NCBI GenBank assembly: GCA_030145015.1
Contig: JAQYWI010000030.1
Location: 1-41,658 of the forward strand
Reading direction: 5' to 3'
Source: Desulfobacterales bacterium
GTDB taxonomy: Bacteria; Desulfobacterota; Desulfobacteria; Desulfobacterales; JAHEIW01
Length of the DNA: 41,658 nt
Positions 33,681 through 41,658 of this stretch are shown piece by piece. Under the pieces are notes generated by a model. That model was not told the origin of the DNA. It saw nothing but the letters and a program-made list of their open reading frames with translations, and did not search any database. Position numbers and translations under genes: made by a program. Positions within the stretch are counted from its first letter, which is position 1, and every line of letters begins with the position of its first letter.

Positions 33681-33790
33681 TGATCACCTATTTTTGAGAT
33701 AGTTTTACTGTGATTAGAGTAAAATATGAAAAGGGCACATGCCGCGAGGGGAGCATTATTCAGAGTTAATTTTTCATTACTATAACGCTA

Positions 33791-33818
33791 TTGACATCAT
33801 TAGTAATGTGACTATTTT
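33791..33818 (+). promoter_or_regulatory. Possible promoter of clpB
   Basis: TTGACA (33791-33796) and TATTTT (33813-33818) are separated by 16 bases and lie about 37 bases before the start. No sigma-32-type CTTGAA/CCCCAT pair and no CIRCE element was found, so heat-shock control is not evident. Confidence 0.4.
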
Positions 33819-33854
33819 TATTGTAAAATATAATTGGCTTTTAAAGGAGGACGA

Positions 33855-36443
33855 ATGCGTTTCGACAAATTTACAATAAAATCTCAGGAACTTATACAGA
33901 ATGCCCAGTCGTTGGCCTCTCAGCACAATAACCAGCAGATTGAACCCGAACACCTGCTGGCCGCCATGCTGGCTGAAAGCGAAGGTATCGCCGGCGCCAT
34001 GCTCCGTAAATTGGGTGCGGCACCGCATGAGATCGCCCGGCAGGTAACCGCTGCAATTGCCAAACTTCCCGGCGTCAGCGGTGCAGCAACGGGGGAGACC
34101 TATATCTCGCCCAGGGCCAGGGCGGTACTGGAGCAGGCCTTTTCCGAAGCCACCCGTATGAAGGATGAATATGTCAGTATCGAGCATATCCTTTTAGCCA
34201 TATCCGATGAAAAAAACAGTGACGCCGCCGGTATTCTCGCCGCTGCCGGGGTAACCCGCGAGGCGATTCTAAAAGTACTTCTGGAAATCCGGGGCAACCA
34301 GCGCATCACCGACCCCAATCCTGAAGAAAAATACCAGGCTTTGGAAAAATTCAGCCGCGATCTGACGGATCTGGCGCGGCTGGGAAAATTGGATCCGGTC
34401 ATCGGTCGGGATGAAGAAATCCGACGTATTGTACAGGTCCTTTCCCGGCGCACGAAAAATAATCCGGTTTTAATCGGGGAGCCGGGTGTCGGCAAAACCG
34501 CCATCGTCGAAGGGTTGGCCCAGCGAATTGTGGAAGGTGATGTTTCCGAAACTTTGAAAAACCGCCGGCTGGTCGCCCTTGATATGGGGGCGCTGATTGC
34601 CGGTGCCAAATACCGGGGCGAATTTGAAGACCGACTCAAAGCGGTCTTAAAAGAGGTCGAAACCGCAGAAGGTGAAATTGTCCTTTTTATCGATGAACTT
34701 CACACGGTGGTGGGTGCCGGCGCTGCAGAAGGCGCGGTCGATGCATCCAACATGCTCAAGCCCGCGCTGGCCAGAGGCACCCTGCGGTGTGTGGGGGCAA
34801 CGACCCTCAACGAATATCGCAAATATATTGAAAAGGATGCCGCCCTGGAGCGGCGATTTCAGCCGGTGCTGGTAAGAGAGCCCAGCGTGGAAGACTCCAT
34901 ATCGATTTTGCGGGGTTTGAAAGAAAAATACGAAATTCATCACGGCGTTCGCATCAAAGATTCGGCCATTGTCGCTGCCGCCACCCTTTCCCATCGCTAT
35001 ATTGCCGATCGCTTTTTACCCGACAAAGCCATTGACTTAATGGATGAATGCGCTTCCAAGCTCAGAATTGAAATTGACAGTATGCCGGCTGAAATTGATG
35101 AAATTCAACGCAAAATCACCCAGTCCGAGATCGAACGCCAGGCCCTGAAGAAGGAAACGGACCTGGTTTCCAAAGAGCGGCTCAAAAAACTGGAAGCCGA
35201 GCTGCGCGACCTCAATGATGAGCTGACGCGGATGAAAGGCCACTGGCAAAATGAAAAGGACCTGATCCAGACGATCCGCAGAATAAAAGAAGACCAGGAG
35301 CAGTTGAGCACCGAGGCCCAGCTGGCGGAGAGAGAAGGCAATCTGGCCCGGGTGGCGGAGATTCGATACGGCAAAGCCCTGGAGCTCGAAAAACAGCTGG
35401 AGGAAGCCAACCAAAAACTTTCGGAGCTTCAGCAGACCAGCAAGATGCTCAAAGAAGAGGTCGATGATGAGGATATCGCCGAAGTCGTTTCACGCTGGAC
35501 CGGGATCCCGGTGACTAAAATGCTTGAAGGTGAAAGAGATAAGCTGGTGCGTATGGAAGATCAGCTTCACCGGCGGGTCATCGGCCAGGAAGAGGCCGTA
35601 TCGGCCGTGTCCAACGCCGTTCGCCGCGCCCGCTCGGGGCTGCAGGATCCCAATCGGCCGATCGGGTCGTTTATTTTCATGGGACCGACCGGGGTGGGCA
35701 AAACCGAACTGGCAAAAGCGCTGGCGGAATTTATTTTTGACAGTGAGCAGGCCATCGTTCGCATTGATATGTCCGAATACATGGAAAAGCATTCCGTTGC
35801 CCGGCTGATCGGCGCGCCCCCCGGGTATGTGGGATACGAAGAAGGCGGCTACCTGACAGAAGCGGTCCGCCGTCGGCCGTATGCGGTCGTGCTGTTTGAC
35901 GAAATTGAAAAAGCGCACCCGGAAGTCTTTAATGTGATGCTGCAGATTCTGGATGACGGGCGCATGACCGACGGGCAGGGCCGTACGGTTGATTTTAAAA
36001 ATACAATTGTCATTATGACCTCCAATGTGGGCAGCCAGTGGATTCAGGAGCTGGGGGCATCTGATCGGACCGCAATGGAAAATCGGGTGACCGAAGCTTT
36101 GCGCGCCAGTTTTAAGCCCGAATTTTTAAACCGCATCGATGAAATCATCATATTCCAGAGCCTGACCGCAGATGACATTTTGAAAATCGTCGACATCCAG
36201 GTTGACACGCTTGGCCGGCGGCTTGCGGACAAAAATATTGAGCTCATATTATCAGATGGCTCGAAAGCGTTAATTGCCAACAAAGGCTATGATCCGGTCT
36301 ATGGTGCCCGGCCGCTCAAACGGGTAATCCAGCAACTTATTGAAAACCCATTGTCCCTGGAGATTCTCGAGGGTAAAATTGCTGATGGCGCCCGGGTCAG
36401 TGCCGAAGTCGAGGGAGATAAAATCGTATTTAAGACGATATAA
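33855..36443 (+). CDS. clpB: ClpB, AAA+ disaggregase
   Basis: The 862-residue protein is full length for ClpB. It has two N-terminal Clp repeats (1-145), NBD1 with Walker A GEPGVGKT (208-215) and FIDELH, a long coiled middle domain (about 405-530: [17 protein letters not shown], then [15 protein letters not shown]), NBD2 with GPTGVGKT (610-617), [12 protein letters not shown], and the usual C-terminal domain ([11 protein letters not shown]). The middle domain distinguishes it from ClpA. It works with DnaK to rescue aggregated proteins. ATG 33855 has AAGGAGG at 5 bases; a start seven codons earlier would put the ribosome binding site inside the gene. A strong terminator follows. Confidence 0.97.
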   Translation: MRFDKFTIKSQELIQNAQSLASQHNNQQIEPEHLLAAMLAESEGIAGAMLRKLGAAPHEIARQVTAAIAKLPGVSGAATGETYISPRARAVLEQAFSEATRMKDEYVSIEHILLAISDEKNSDAAGILAAAGVTREAILKVLLEIRGNQRITDPNPEEKYQALEKFSRDLTDLARLGKLDPVIGRDEEIRRIVQVLSRRTKNNPVLIGEPGVGKTAIVEGLAQRIVEGDVSETLKNRRLVALDMGALIAGAKYRGEFEDRLKAVLKEVETAEGEIVLFIDELHTVVGAGAAEGAVDASNMLKPALARGTLRCVGATTLNEYRKYIEKDAALERRFQPVLVREPSVEDSISILRGLKEKYEIHHGVRIKDSAIVAAATLSHRYIADRFLPDKAIDLMDECASKLRIEIDSMPAEIDEIQRKITQSEIERQALKKETDLVSKERLKKLEAELRDLNDELTRMKGHWQNEKDLIQTIRRIKEDQEQLSTEAQLAEREGNLARVAEIRYGKALELEKQLEEANQKLSELQQTSKMLKEEVDDEDIAEVVSRWTGIPVTKMLEGERDKLVRMEDQLHRRVIGQEEAVSAVSNAVRRARSGLQDPNRPIGSFIFMGPTGVGKTELAKALAEFIFDSEQAIVRIDMSEYMEKHSVARLIGAPPGYVGYEEGGYLTEAVRRRPYAVVLFDEIEKAHPEVFNVMLQILDDGRMTDGQGRTVDFKNTIVIMTSNVGSQWIQELGASDRTAMENRVTEALRASFKPEFLNRIDEIIIFQSLTADDILKIVDIQVDTLGRRLADKNIELILSDGSKALIANKGYDPVYGARPLKRVIQQLIENPLSLEILEGKIADGARVSAEVEGDKIVFKTI

Positions 36444-36462
36444 GTACCGATTCAGGTGAAAC

Positions 36463-36492
36463 AAGCCCGGCTCCCTGGGAGCCGGGCTTTTG
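36463..36492 (+). terminator. Rho-independent terminator of clpB
   Basis: AAGCCCGGCTCC and GGAGCCGGGCTT form a perfect 12-bp stem around CTG(G), followed by TTTTG. It lies 20 bases after the clpB stop. Confidence 0.9.
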
Positions 36493-36649
36493 TTTGTTCC
36501 TTGAATGCATTTTCGCCACAGATACGGCCGCTATGCAGGTAAGCTGAAGCAGGCGGGGACACGCTTTGTGGTAAATTTGGAAAATTTTGTTGTAATCTAA
36601 CCGAACACATCGTAATATCCTGACGCTTGTTTCAGGATATCAATTTCTT

Positions 36650-37666
36650 ATGAGCCGATCTATACCCGAAAAACTACGCCGCTTTTACGATCAGTTTTCA
36701 GGCAATGATCACGTGCTGATCATGGTCAATGCCGATCCCGATGCAATCGCCAGTGCGATGGCCGTCAGTCGCCTGCTGTGGCGCAAGGTGCTGAGTGTGA
36801 CCATTTCTCACATCAACACCATCAATCGGCCGGATAACCTGGCCATGCTTCGGCTGCTGCGTGTAACCCTGGTGCCTTTTGAAGAGATTGAAGTGGATCA
36901 ATTCAGCCGGGTGGTTATTGTGGATTCCCAGCCGGATCATAATGAATATATGGCCGAATTAAAGCCGGATGTTATTATCGACCACCACCCCGATTCCGGT
37001 GCCAAGGCACCGTTTTTAGATATCCGGCCCCATTACGGTGCCACTGCCACTATTTTAACGGAATATCTGCGAGCGGCAAAAATCAAACCATCTACAAAAC
37101 TCGCCACCGGCCTGTATCACGGCATTAAAACCGACACCAATGATTTTAAGGGGCAAACCCAGATCGAAGATGTGCGTGCATTTCAATATTTGTTTCGACA
37201 CGCCAACATACATCTTGCCCGCAAGATTGAGCAGGCCGACCTTCGTTTTGACCTTTTAAAATATTTCATATTAGCCCTGAAAAACATGCGCCGGCGTAAG
37301 GGTAAAGTCTACATTCATTTAGGCAACGTGGTCAATCCGGACATTTGCGTGCTGATTGCCGACTTTTTTATGAGGGTCAATACCGTCACCTGGAGTATTG
37401 TGTCCGGAATCTGTGATAAAAAATTAACTATTATTTTCCGAAACGACGGTATTCGAAAAAACGCCGGCAAGGTGGCCAAGGAAGGATTTGGGAAATTGGG
37501 CAATGCCGGAGGCCACAAAAACATGGCCCGAGCAGAAATAGCGCTAAACGAGCTTAAAGAACAGGTAGATGTGCGCGATGACAATAGACTGCTGTCGTGG
37601 ATTATTAACAGGACGGCGAGGAGGGCGGAACCCAAGCAGGAAAAGAAAGTGACTAAAGTGAACTAA
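36650..37666 (+). CDS. NrnA-like DHH/DHHA1 family phosphoesterase
   Basis: The 338-residue protein has a DHH domain and a DHHA1 domain. The signature DHH triad is D111-H113 in IIDHHPDS; VDSQPD and the DHHA1 motif NAGGHKNMARA are present. In the first motif, VNADPDAIAS, the histidine normally one residue before this stretch is Met (IMVNADPDA), which may weaken one metal site. Family members degrade nanoRNA or pAp (NrnA) or c-di-AMP. No membrane segment. The last residues KVTKVN and the stop are encoded by the left arm of the repeat at 37648, so the repeat has supplied the gene's end. Confidence 0.85.
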   Translation: MSRSIPEKLRRFYDQFSGNDHVLIMVNADPDAIASAMAVSRLLWRKVLSVTISHINTINRPDNLAMLRLLRVTLVPFEEIEVDQFSRVVIVDSQPDHNEYMAELKPDVIIDHHPDSGAKAPFLDIRPHYGATATILTEYLRAAKIKPSTKLATGLYHGIKTDTNDFKGQTQIEDVRAFQYLFRHANIHLARKIEQADLRFDLLKYFILALKNMRRRKGKVYIHLGNVVNPDICVLIADFFMRVNTVTWSIVSGICDKKLTIIFRNDGIRKNAGKVAKEGFGKLGNAGGHKNMARAEIALNELKEQVDVRDDNRLLSWIINRTARRAEPKQEKKVTKVN

Positions 37667-37905
37667 AATGAGCTAAAGTGCCTAAAGTACCGGTGTCGCT
37701 AGCGCAGCGTGACGCTCAATCTTTTTTATAAAAATGATCGTTCGACCCAGTCGTTAGACCCTGTCGTTCGACCCTGAGGCCCTCGAAGGGAGGCTCTCGA
37801 AGGGAGGCCCTCGAAGGGAGGCTCTCGAAGGGAGGCTCTCGACGGGCAGAATTCCTTAACTTTAGTCACTTTAGGTCACTTGTAACTTTAGATCACTTAC
37901 TTTTA
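37648..37905. repeat. CCTAAAATGAGC inverted-repeat family, copy 3
   Basis: The left arm (AAAATGAGCTAAAGTGCC at about 37664), GTCGCTAGCGC, a TCGTTAGACCCTG tract and the right arm (GAATTCCTTAACTTTAG, then CACTTTAGGTCACTT) match copies 1 and 2 in layout but are more diverged. The left arm overlaps the end of the DHH gene. Confidence 0.75.
37777..37846. repeat. Five-unit 14-bp tandem repeat
   Basis: Five units of AGGCYCTCGAAGGG (the last ending GACGGG) stand head to tail inside repeat copy 3. Copy 1 has a single such unit, so the tract length varies within the family. Confidence 0.9.
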
Positions 37906-37952
37906 GGCCTTACGCAAAAGAGTTTATTTCACTCATAATACCTTGATAAGAC

Positions 37953-38741
37953 ATGGCGGGAAGCAAATCAGGCATAAAAGTAACAATCTTGGGTTCCGGG
38001 ACGTGCGTGCCGTCGCTGAAACGCAGTTCGTGCTCGGTTCTCATGCAGATCGGCGCTTCAAGGCTATTGTTTGATTCCGGCCCGGGTACCATGCGGCGCT
38101 TACTCGAAGCCCGGACCACCATTTTCGATATAACCCATATTTTTTACAGCCATTTTCATCCCGACCACACCGGCGAATTTGTTCCGTTTATATTTGCCAC
38201 CAAGTATCCGGACGGCAGCCGGCGGAAAATCCCCCTGACGGTTGCCGGTGGCCGCGGCTTGCTGAATTTTTATGAAAGATTGAAATGGGCCTACGGTCAG
38301 TGGATTGAATTAACTCCCGGCCTGTTGGAGATCATCGAATTCGACTACAAAAATGCCGATACGATTACATTTGAGGATTTTACCGTAAATACCGCACCGG
38401 TGCAGCATAACGAAGAAAGCATTGCCTTCCGCATAATCAGTACCGATGGGTTTTCCGCCGTTTACACCGGGGATACAGATTACAGTGAAACGATCATCGA
38501 TCTTGCAAAAGATGCGGATCTATTTATCTGCGAGTGCGCCCTCCCCGACAAGCACAAGGTCAAAGGACACCTGACGCCGTCTTTGGCAGGTGATCTTGCT
38601 GCCAAAGCCGGTGTCCGCAAACTGGTCTTAACCCATTTTTATCCGGAATGTGATAAAGAAGATATCGCGGCCGAATGCCGCCAAGCCTACGCCGGTCCGT
38701 TAGTCCTGGCTGAAGATTTAATGGAAATAGAAATTGGTTGA
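37953..38741 (+). CDS. RNase Z-like metallo-beta-lactamase-fold hydrolase
   Basis: The 262-residue protein has the metal-binding motif HFHPDHTGE (H67, H69, D71, H72) and later ligands in PVQHNEES, GDTDYS and VLTHFYPE. Its start IKVTILGSGTCVPS is typical of RNase Z/arylsulfatase-like members. It lacks the long exosite arm of true tRNase Z. Substrate is therefore uncertain: RNA 3'-processing, cyclic nucleotide or small ester are all possible. The siroheme gene follows 85 bases later. No ribosome binding site is obvious (ATACCTTGATAAGAC). Confidence 0.88.
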   Translation: MAGSKSGIKVTILGSGTCVPSLKRSSCSVLMQIGASRLLFDSGPGTMRRLLEARTTIFDITHIFYSHFHPDHTGEFVPFIFATKYPDGSRRKIPLTVAGGRGLLNFYERLKWAYGQWIELTPGLLEIIEFDYKNADTITFEDFTVNTAPVQHNEESIAFRIISTDGFSAVYTGDTDYSETIIDLAKDADLFICECALPDKHKVKGHLTPSLAGDLAAKAGVRKLVLTHFYPECDKEDIAAECRQAYAGPLVLAEDLMEIEIG

Positions 38742-38826
38742 ATTGGTTCTTAGTCTGTACACATTGAGCTCTATAAATCAGATTCTTTCATAACCAATCA
38801 AACCAATAAGACCAATACAACAAATC

Positions 38827-39480
38827 ATGAAGTACTACCCCATCCATCTCGACATCAAAAACCGCAATTGCCTGGTTGTCGGCGGGGGCGCCGTGGGTAC
38901 CCGCAAGGCGAACACCCTCCTGGAATGCGGCGCCGGAGTTACCGTTGTGAGCCCCAATCCAACCCCACAGCTGACAAAACTGGCCTCAGAAGGAGCCATT
39001 AGATTGATCCGGCGGGCATACCGATCCGCTGATTTGAACGGTGCGTTTTTAGTCATCGGGGCCACCGATGATGAAAGTTTAAATCAACAAATCAGCAACG
39101 ATGCTGCCCTAACCCATACCCTGTGCAATATTGCCGATCGTCCTGAGGTCTGTAATTTTATCCTGCCATCCATTATCCAGCGGGGTGATTTGATCATTAC
39201 CATTTCCACTTCCGGCAAAAGCCCGGCCCTGGCAAAACAATTGCGTCAGAAACTGGAAACCCAATTCGGCAAGGAATATGCGGAATTTCTGCTTCTCATG
39301 GGGGCTATCCGTAAAAAACTGCTGAGCCGGGCCCATGAGCCCGAAGCCCATAAAACATTGTTTAATCAATTGATCGACAGCGATCTCATTCAACTAATGC
39401 AGGCCGGTAAAACAGAAGAAATAAATTCGCTGCTTTATAAAATTTTGGGAGAAGGATTTAAAATTGAAGCGCTGTTATAA
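38827..39480 (+). CDS. Siroheme synthase: precorrin-2 dehydrogenase / sirohydrochlorin ferrochelatase
   Basis: The 217-residue protein corresponds to the CysG N-terminal half or Met8p. It starts with MKYYPIHLDIKNRNCLVVGGGAVGTRKANTLL, of which GGGAVGTRK is the NAD-binding loop, and includes FILPSIIQRGDLIITISTSGKSPALAKQLR, the conserved CysG-like core. It oxidises precorrin-2 and inserts iron to make siroheme, the cofactor of dissimilatory sulfite reductase. It lacks the SUMT methyltransferase half, so that step must be encoded elsewhere. It probably begins an operon with the ccsA-like and hemA genes. Confidence 0.92.
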   Translation: MKYYPIHLDIKNRNCLVVGGGAVGTRKANTLLECGAGVTVVSPNPTPQLTKLASEGAIRLIRRAYRSADLNGAFLVIGATDDESLNQQISNDAALTHTLCNIADRPEVCNFILPSIIQRGDLIITISTSGKSPALAKQLRQKLETQFGKEYAEFLLLMGAIRKKLLSRAHEPEAHKTLFNQLIDSDLIQLMQAGKTEEINSLLYKILGEGFKIEALL

Positions 39481-39604
39481 GCTAGCGCTTCTAGGTTGAG
39501 CCGGTTGGACCCGTTGGCCTGTTTTGCCTGTTAAATTTAAAACAAGACATTTTCCTTTTAACGGCCTAAACGGGCTCAACCGGCAAACCTTATATGGAGT
39601 ATTA

Positions 39605-40426
39605 ATGGAATCAATCATTCTCATCAGCATTATATTGTACCTGCTTAGCATGGCGGGCTATTTTGCATTTCTATTTGTCCAAAAAGACTATTTCCAGCGC
39701 ACCGGATTCTTTCTGCTGCTGGTCGGTTTTTTATTTCACACCCTGACGATCGTTTACAGCTTTATCAAGGCCGGACATGTGCCGGTCAGCAATATGCATG
39801 AAACATTGTCTTTTGCCGGTTGGGCCATTGCCGGGGTATTTCTGAGCATACAATATAAATTTAATTTAAAAATCCTGGGAATATTTGCAGCGCCGATTCT
39901 GGCGCTAATTATGATCGTCGTTTCGCAGCTTCCCAATGAAGCGGCCCAGGCGACCAAAATTTTCAAAAGCTTCTGGCTGGTGAGTCATGTCACGGTCATC
40001 TTCATCGGAGAGGCTGCCTTCGCCCTGGCCTGTGGACTGGGTGTGATGTATTTGCTTCAAGAACACGAAATCAAAACCAAGAAGCATGGATTCTTTTTTA
40101 AACGCCTGCCGTCTTTGGACATGCTGGACAACATCGGATATGTCTGTATCGTGGTGGGTTTTACCATGCTTACGTTAGGACTGATAACCGGCTTCGTTTA
40201 TGCGAAAACGTTCTGGGGCCGGTTCTGGAGCTGGGATCCCAAAGAAGTTTGGGCCGGAATCACCTGGCTGTTTTATGCGGTCCTGCTCCATGAAAGGCTG
40301 ACAGCCGGGTGGCGCGGGCGGCGATCCGCCATTATGGCCATCATCGGCTTCGCGGTGCTGATATTCACGTTTTTGGGTGTCAATCTCCTCATGACGGGGC
40401 ATCATGGGGTATTTACCCGGTTCTAA
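39605..40426 (+). CDS. CcsA/HemX-like cytochrome c assembly protein
   Basis: The 273-residue protein has about eight membrane helices and the tryptophan-rich heme-handling motif WGRFWSWDPKEVWAGITWL (about residue 203). Conserved-looking histidines at FHTLTIVYS, MHETLSFAGW and SHVTVIFIGE also fit the CcsA/CcsB system II and HemX family. It should deliver heme across the membrane for c-type cytochromes such as DsrJ. ATG 39605 has GGAG 7 bases upstream; the longer frame would begin with TTG and has no helix. The order siroheme synthase, ccsA-like, hemA is one often seen in Desulfobacterota and other anaerobes. Confidence 0.9.
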   Translation: MESIILISIILYLLSMAGYFAFLFVQKDYFQRTGFFLLLVGFLFHTLTIVYSFIKAGHVPVSNMHETLSFAGWAIAGVFLSIQYKFNLKILGIFAAPILALIMIVVSQLPNEAAQATKIFKSFWLVSHVTVIFIGEAAFALACGLGVMYLLQEHEIKTKKHGFFFKRLPSLDMLDNIGYVCIVVGFTMLTLGLITGFVYAKTFWGRFWSWDPKEVWAGITWLFYAVLLHERLTAGWRGRRSAIMAIIGFAVLIFTFLGVNLLMTGHHGVFTRF

Positions 40427-40479
40427 TAGCTTAAGAACGTAACACCATAATAATTAGGGCAGTGGAACTTTATCTAACT

Positions 40480-40592
40480 AAAAATCCGAAATCCGAAACT
40501 CGAAATCCGAAACAATTTTCAAAAACATAAATTCAAATGTTTTAAACGGTTTTGAATTTCGATCATTTGATATTCGAATTTCGAATTTATGT
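40480..40592. repeat. CGAAATCC / CATTTGATATTCG repeat, copy 2
   Basis: It matches the element at 32378-32526 from CCGAAATCCGAAAC through ATAAATTCAAATGTT and AACGGT to GATCATTTGATATTCG. It lies between the ccsA-like gene and hemA. Confidence 0.75.
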
Positions 40593-40667
40593 TTTGCTTA
40601 TAACGACCATAACAGATTGTTGCGCAGCAAGATTTCTTAATCAACAATATTTGGAACAATTTCAGAA

Positions 40668-41658
40668 TGTTGGAAATCGTATTACTTGGCATAAATCATG
40701 AGACGGCTCCGATTGAGGTCCGGGAGTGTATCGCCTTTTCAGAGGACGAGTCGAAATCCGCCCTGCACGCGCTTTTGGGGAAAACTTTCATAAAAGAAGC
40801 GTTGCTTTTTTCAACCTGTAACCGGGTGGAAGTTTTACTGGTAACCGATAACACACCCCGGGCGGTTGAAGAAACCAAAGGGTTTATCGCCGAATTCAAC
40901 AAGATTCCGCTGGAACAATTTGAAGACGCCCTCTATATCCATGAAGGCGACGATGCCGTGCGTCATGTTTTTCGGGTGGCCTCGAGCCTGGATTCAATGG
41001 TTGTAGGCGAGCCCCAGATCCTGGGTCAGGTAAAAGAAGCCTACCGAACCGCTACCGACGAAAAAACCTCCGGTGTCATATTAAACCGCTTATTGCACCG
41101 CACGTTTTTTGTGGCCAAGCGCATCCGCACTGAAACCGGCATCGGGGATCGAGCGGTTTCCATCAGCTATGCCGCCGTTGAACTCTGCCGCAAAATATTT
41201 GGAGAACTGCTGGACAAGAAAGTGTTGCTCATCGGCGCCGGAGAAATGGCCGAACTGGCGGTTGAACACCTCCTGCGCAACAAGGTCGCAAACGTATGGG
41301 TGGCCAACCGTACCTTTGAAAACGGCGTTGAACTGGCCCGGCAGTTCAACGGCAGCGCCATCCGATTCGAAGAAATTCCGGAGAGCTTAAAAACGGTGGA
41401 CATTATTATCAGCTCCACCGGGGCACCTGATTACGTGATTGAGCAGGATCAAGTCAAAGGCATCATTCGCAAGCGCCGCAACCGGCCGCTATTTTTCATG
41501 GATATTGCCGTCCCCCGGGACATCGATCCGGAAATCAATCGCCTCGCCAATTCATATGTTTATGATATCGATGACCTGAAGGGAATCATCGACGAAAATG
41601 TTGATGATCGCCGCAAAGAGGCCATTAAAGGTGAACGCATCGTCGATGAGGCCGTCAT
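40668..41658 (+). CDS. hemA: Glutamyl-tRNA reductase, 5' part (runs off the window)
   Basis: About 330 codons are visible, without a stop. The catalytic cysteine is C51 in FSTCNRVE, and the substrate motif SSLDSMVVGEPQILGQVKEAY, NADPH-binding GAGEMAELA and FMDIAVPRDIDPEI are all in the expected order. The enzyme reduces glutamyl-tRNA to glutamate-1-semialdehyde, the first committed step to heme, siroheme and B12. The start ATG (or the next TTG) gives HemA's usual N-terminus, although only a weak GGAA-type site precedes it. The remaining quarter (about 100 residues) lies outside. Confidence 0.95.

Noticed and set aside
33780..34187. 135-codon minus-strand frame over the start of clpB
   Set aside because: It is antisense to the strongly conserved ClpB N-terminal domain and has no known family.
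1..41658. rRNA, tRNA or riboswitch genes
   Set aside because: I saw no tRNA-like cloverleaf, rRNA segment or known riboswitch core; the stable structures found are repeats and terminators. A covariance search would be needed to exclude small RNAs.

Overview
The window looks like a chromosomal segment of a sulfate-reducing Desulfobacterota bacterium, most likely order Desulfobacterales. The main evidence is a complete dsrMKJOP operon for the membrane complex that works with dissimilatory sulfite reductase. The dense two-component signalling, sigma-54 control, siroheme/heme genes and many dispersed intergenic repeats fit that group. This placement is inferred from gene content, not from a database search.

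Layout. (1) 0.3-6.0 kb, minus strand: an RsbRD-N-like sensor-domain gene, then dsrM, dsrK, dsrJ, dsrO and dsrP, with a good sigma-70 promoter upstream and a terminator downstream. (2) 6.4-10.0 kb, plus strand: a REC-PAS-histidine kinase now split by an apparent single-base deletion, overlapping by ATGA with an NtrC-type sigma-54 activator. (3) 10.4-11.1 kb: a vapBC toxin-antitoxin pair with its own promoter and palindromic operator. (4) 11.5-18.3 kb: a 2275-residue protein with a signal sequence, DUF2341, LamG, calcium-loop and gingipain-type C25 peptidase domains, then one membrane helix and a cytoplasmic response-regulator receiver domain. Its promoter matches sigma-54 consensus and shares an upstream element with the promoter of the kinase/activator operon. 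(5) 18.6-19.7 kb: a TPR lipoprotein-like or secreted protein and a decayed REP-associated transposase (RAYT) fragment between perfect inverted repeats. (6) 19.7-28.4 kb: a mirror-image signalling block: STAS and REC-adenylate/guanylate cyclase on plus, a 1567-residue Cache-PAS hybrid kinase with REC-REC-HPt, then REC-SpoIIE phosphatase and a second STAS protein on minus. (7) 28.7-33.5 kb: cold-shock protein, an unknown protein, a B12-binding radical SAM protein, SlyD-type FKBP, a stand-alone pyruvate-kinase C-terminal-like protein, a zinc-ribbon protein and TrmL. (8) 33.9-41.7 kb: clpB, an NrnA-like DHH phosphoesterase, an RNase Z-like hydrolase, siroheme synthase, a CcsA/HemX-like cytochrome c assembly protein and the 5' part of hemA, which runs off the window.

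How it fits together. The dsr genes and the siroheme/cytochrome c/heme genes support sulfite reduction: siroheme for DsrAB, and c and b hemes for DsrJ and DsrM. The most unusual part is the 6.2-18.3 kb segment. A sensor kinase and sigma-54 activator probably switch on both their own operon and a giant surface protease that itself carries an intracellular receiver domain. That would join transcriptional control and a phosphorylation input on one membrane-spanning protease. The 19.7-28.4 kb block looks like a second phosphorelay whose HPt domain could feed REC domains attached to a cyclase and a SpoIIE-type phosphatase, which in turn would act on STAS proteins. No RsbW-type anti-sigma kinase is present in the window.

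Repeats are prominent. There are three copies of a roughly 250-bp imperfect inverted repeat rich in CCTAAAATGAGC motifs, a pair of about 120-bp repeats flanking the vapBC/C25 segment, a pair of CGAAATCC repeats, a 140-bp palindrome between convergent genes, and two 14-bp tandem arrays. No rRNA, tRNA or CRISPR array was recognised.
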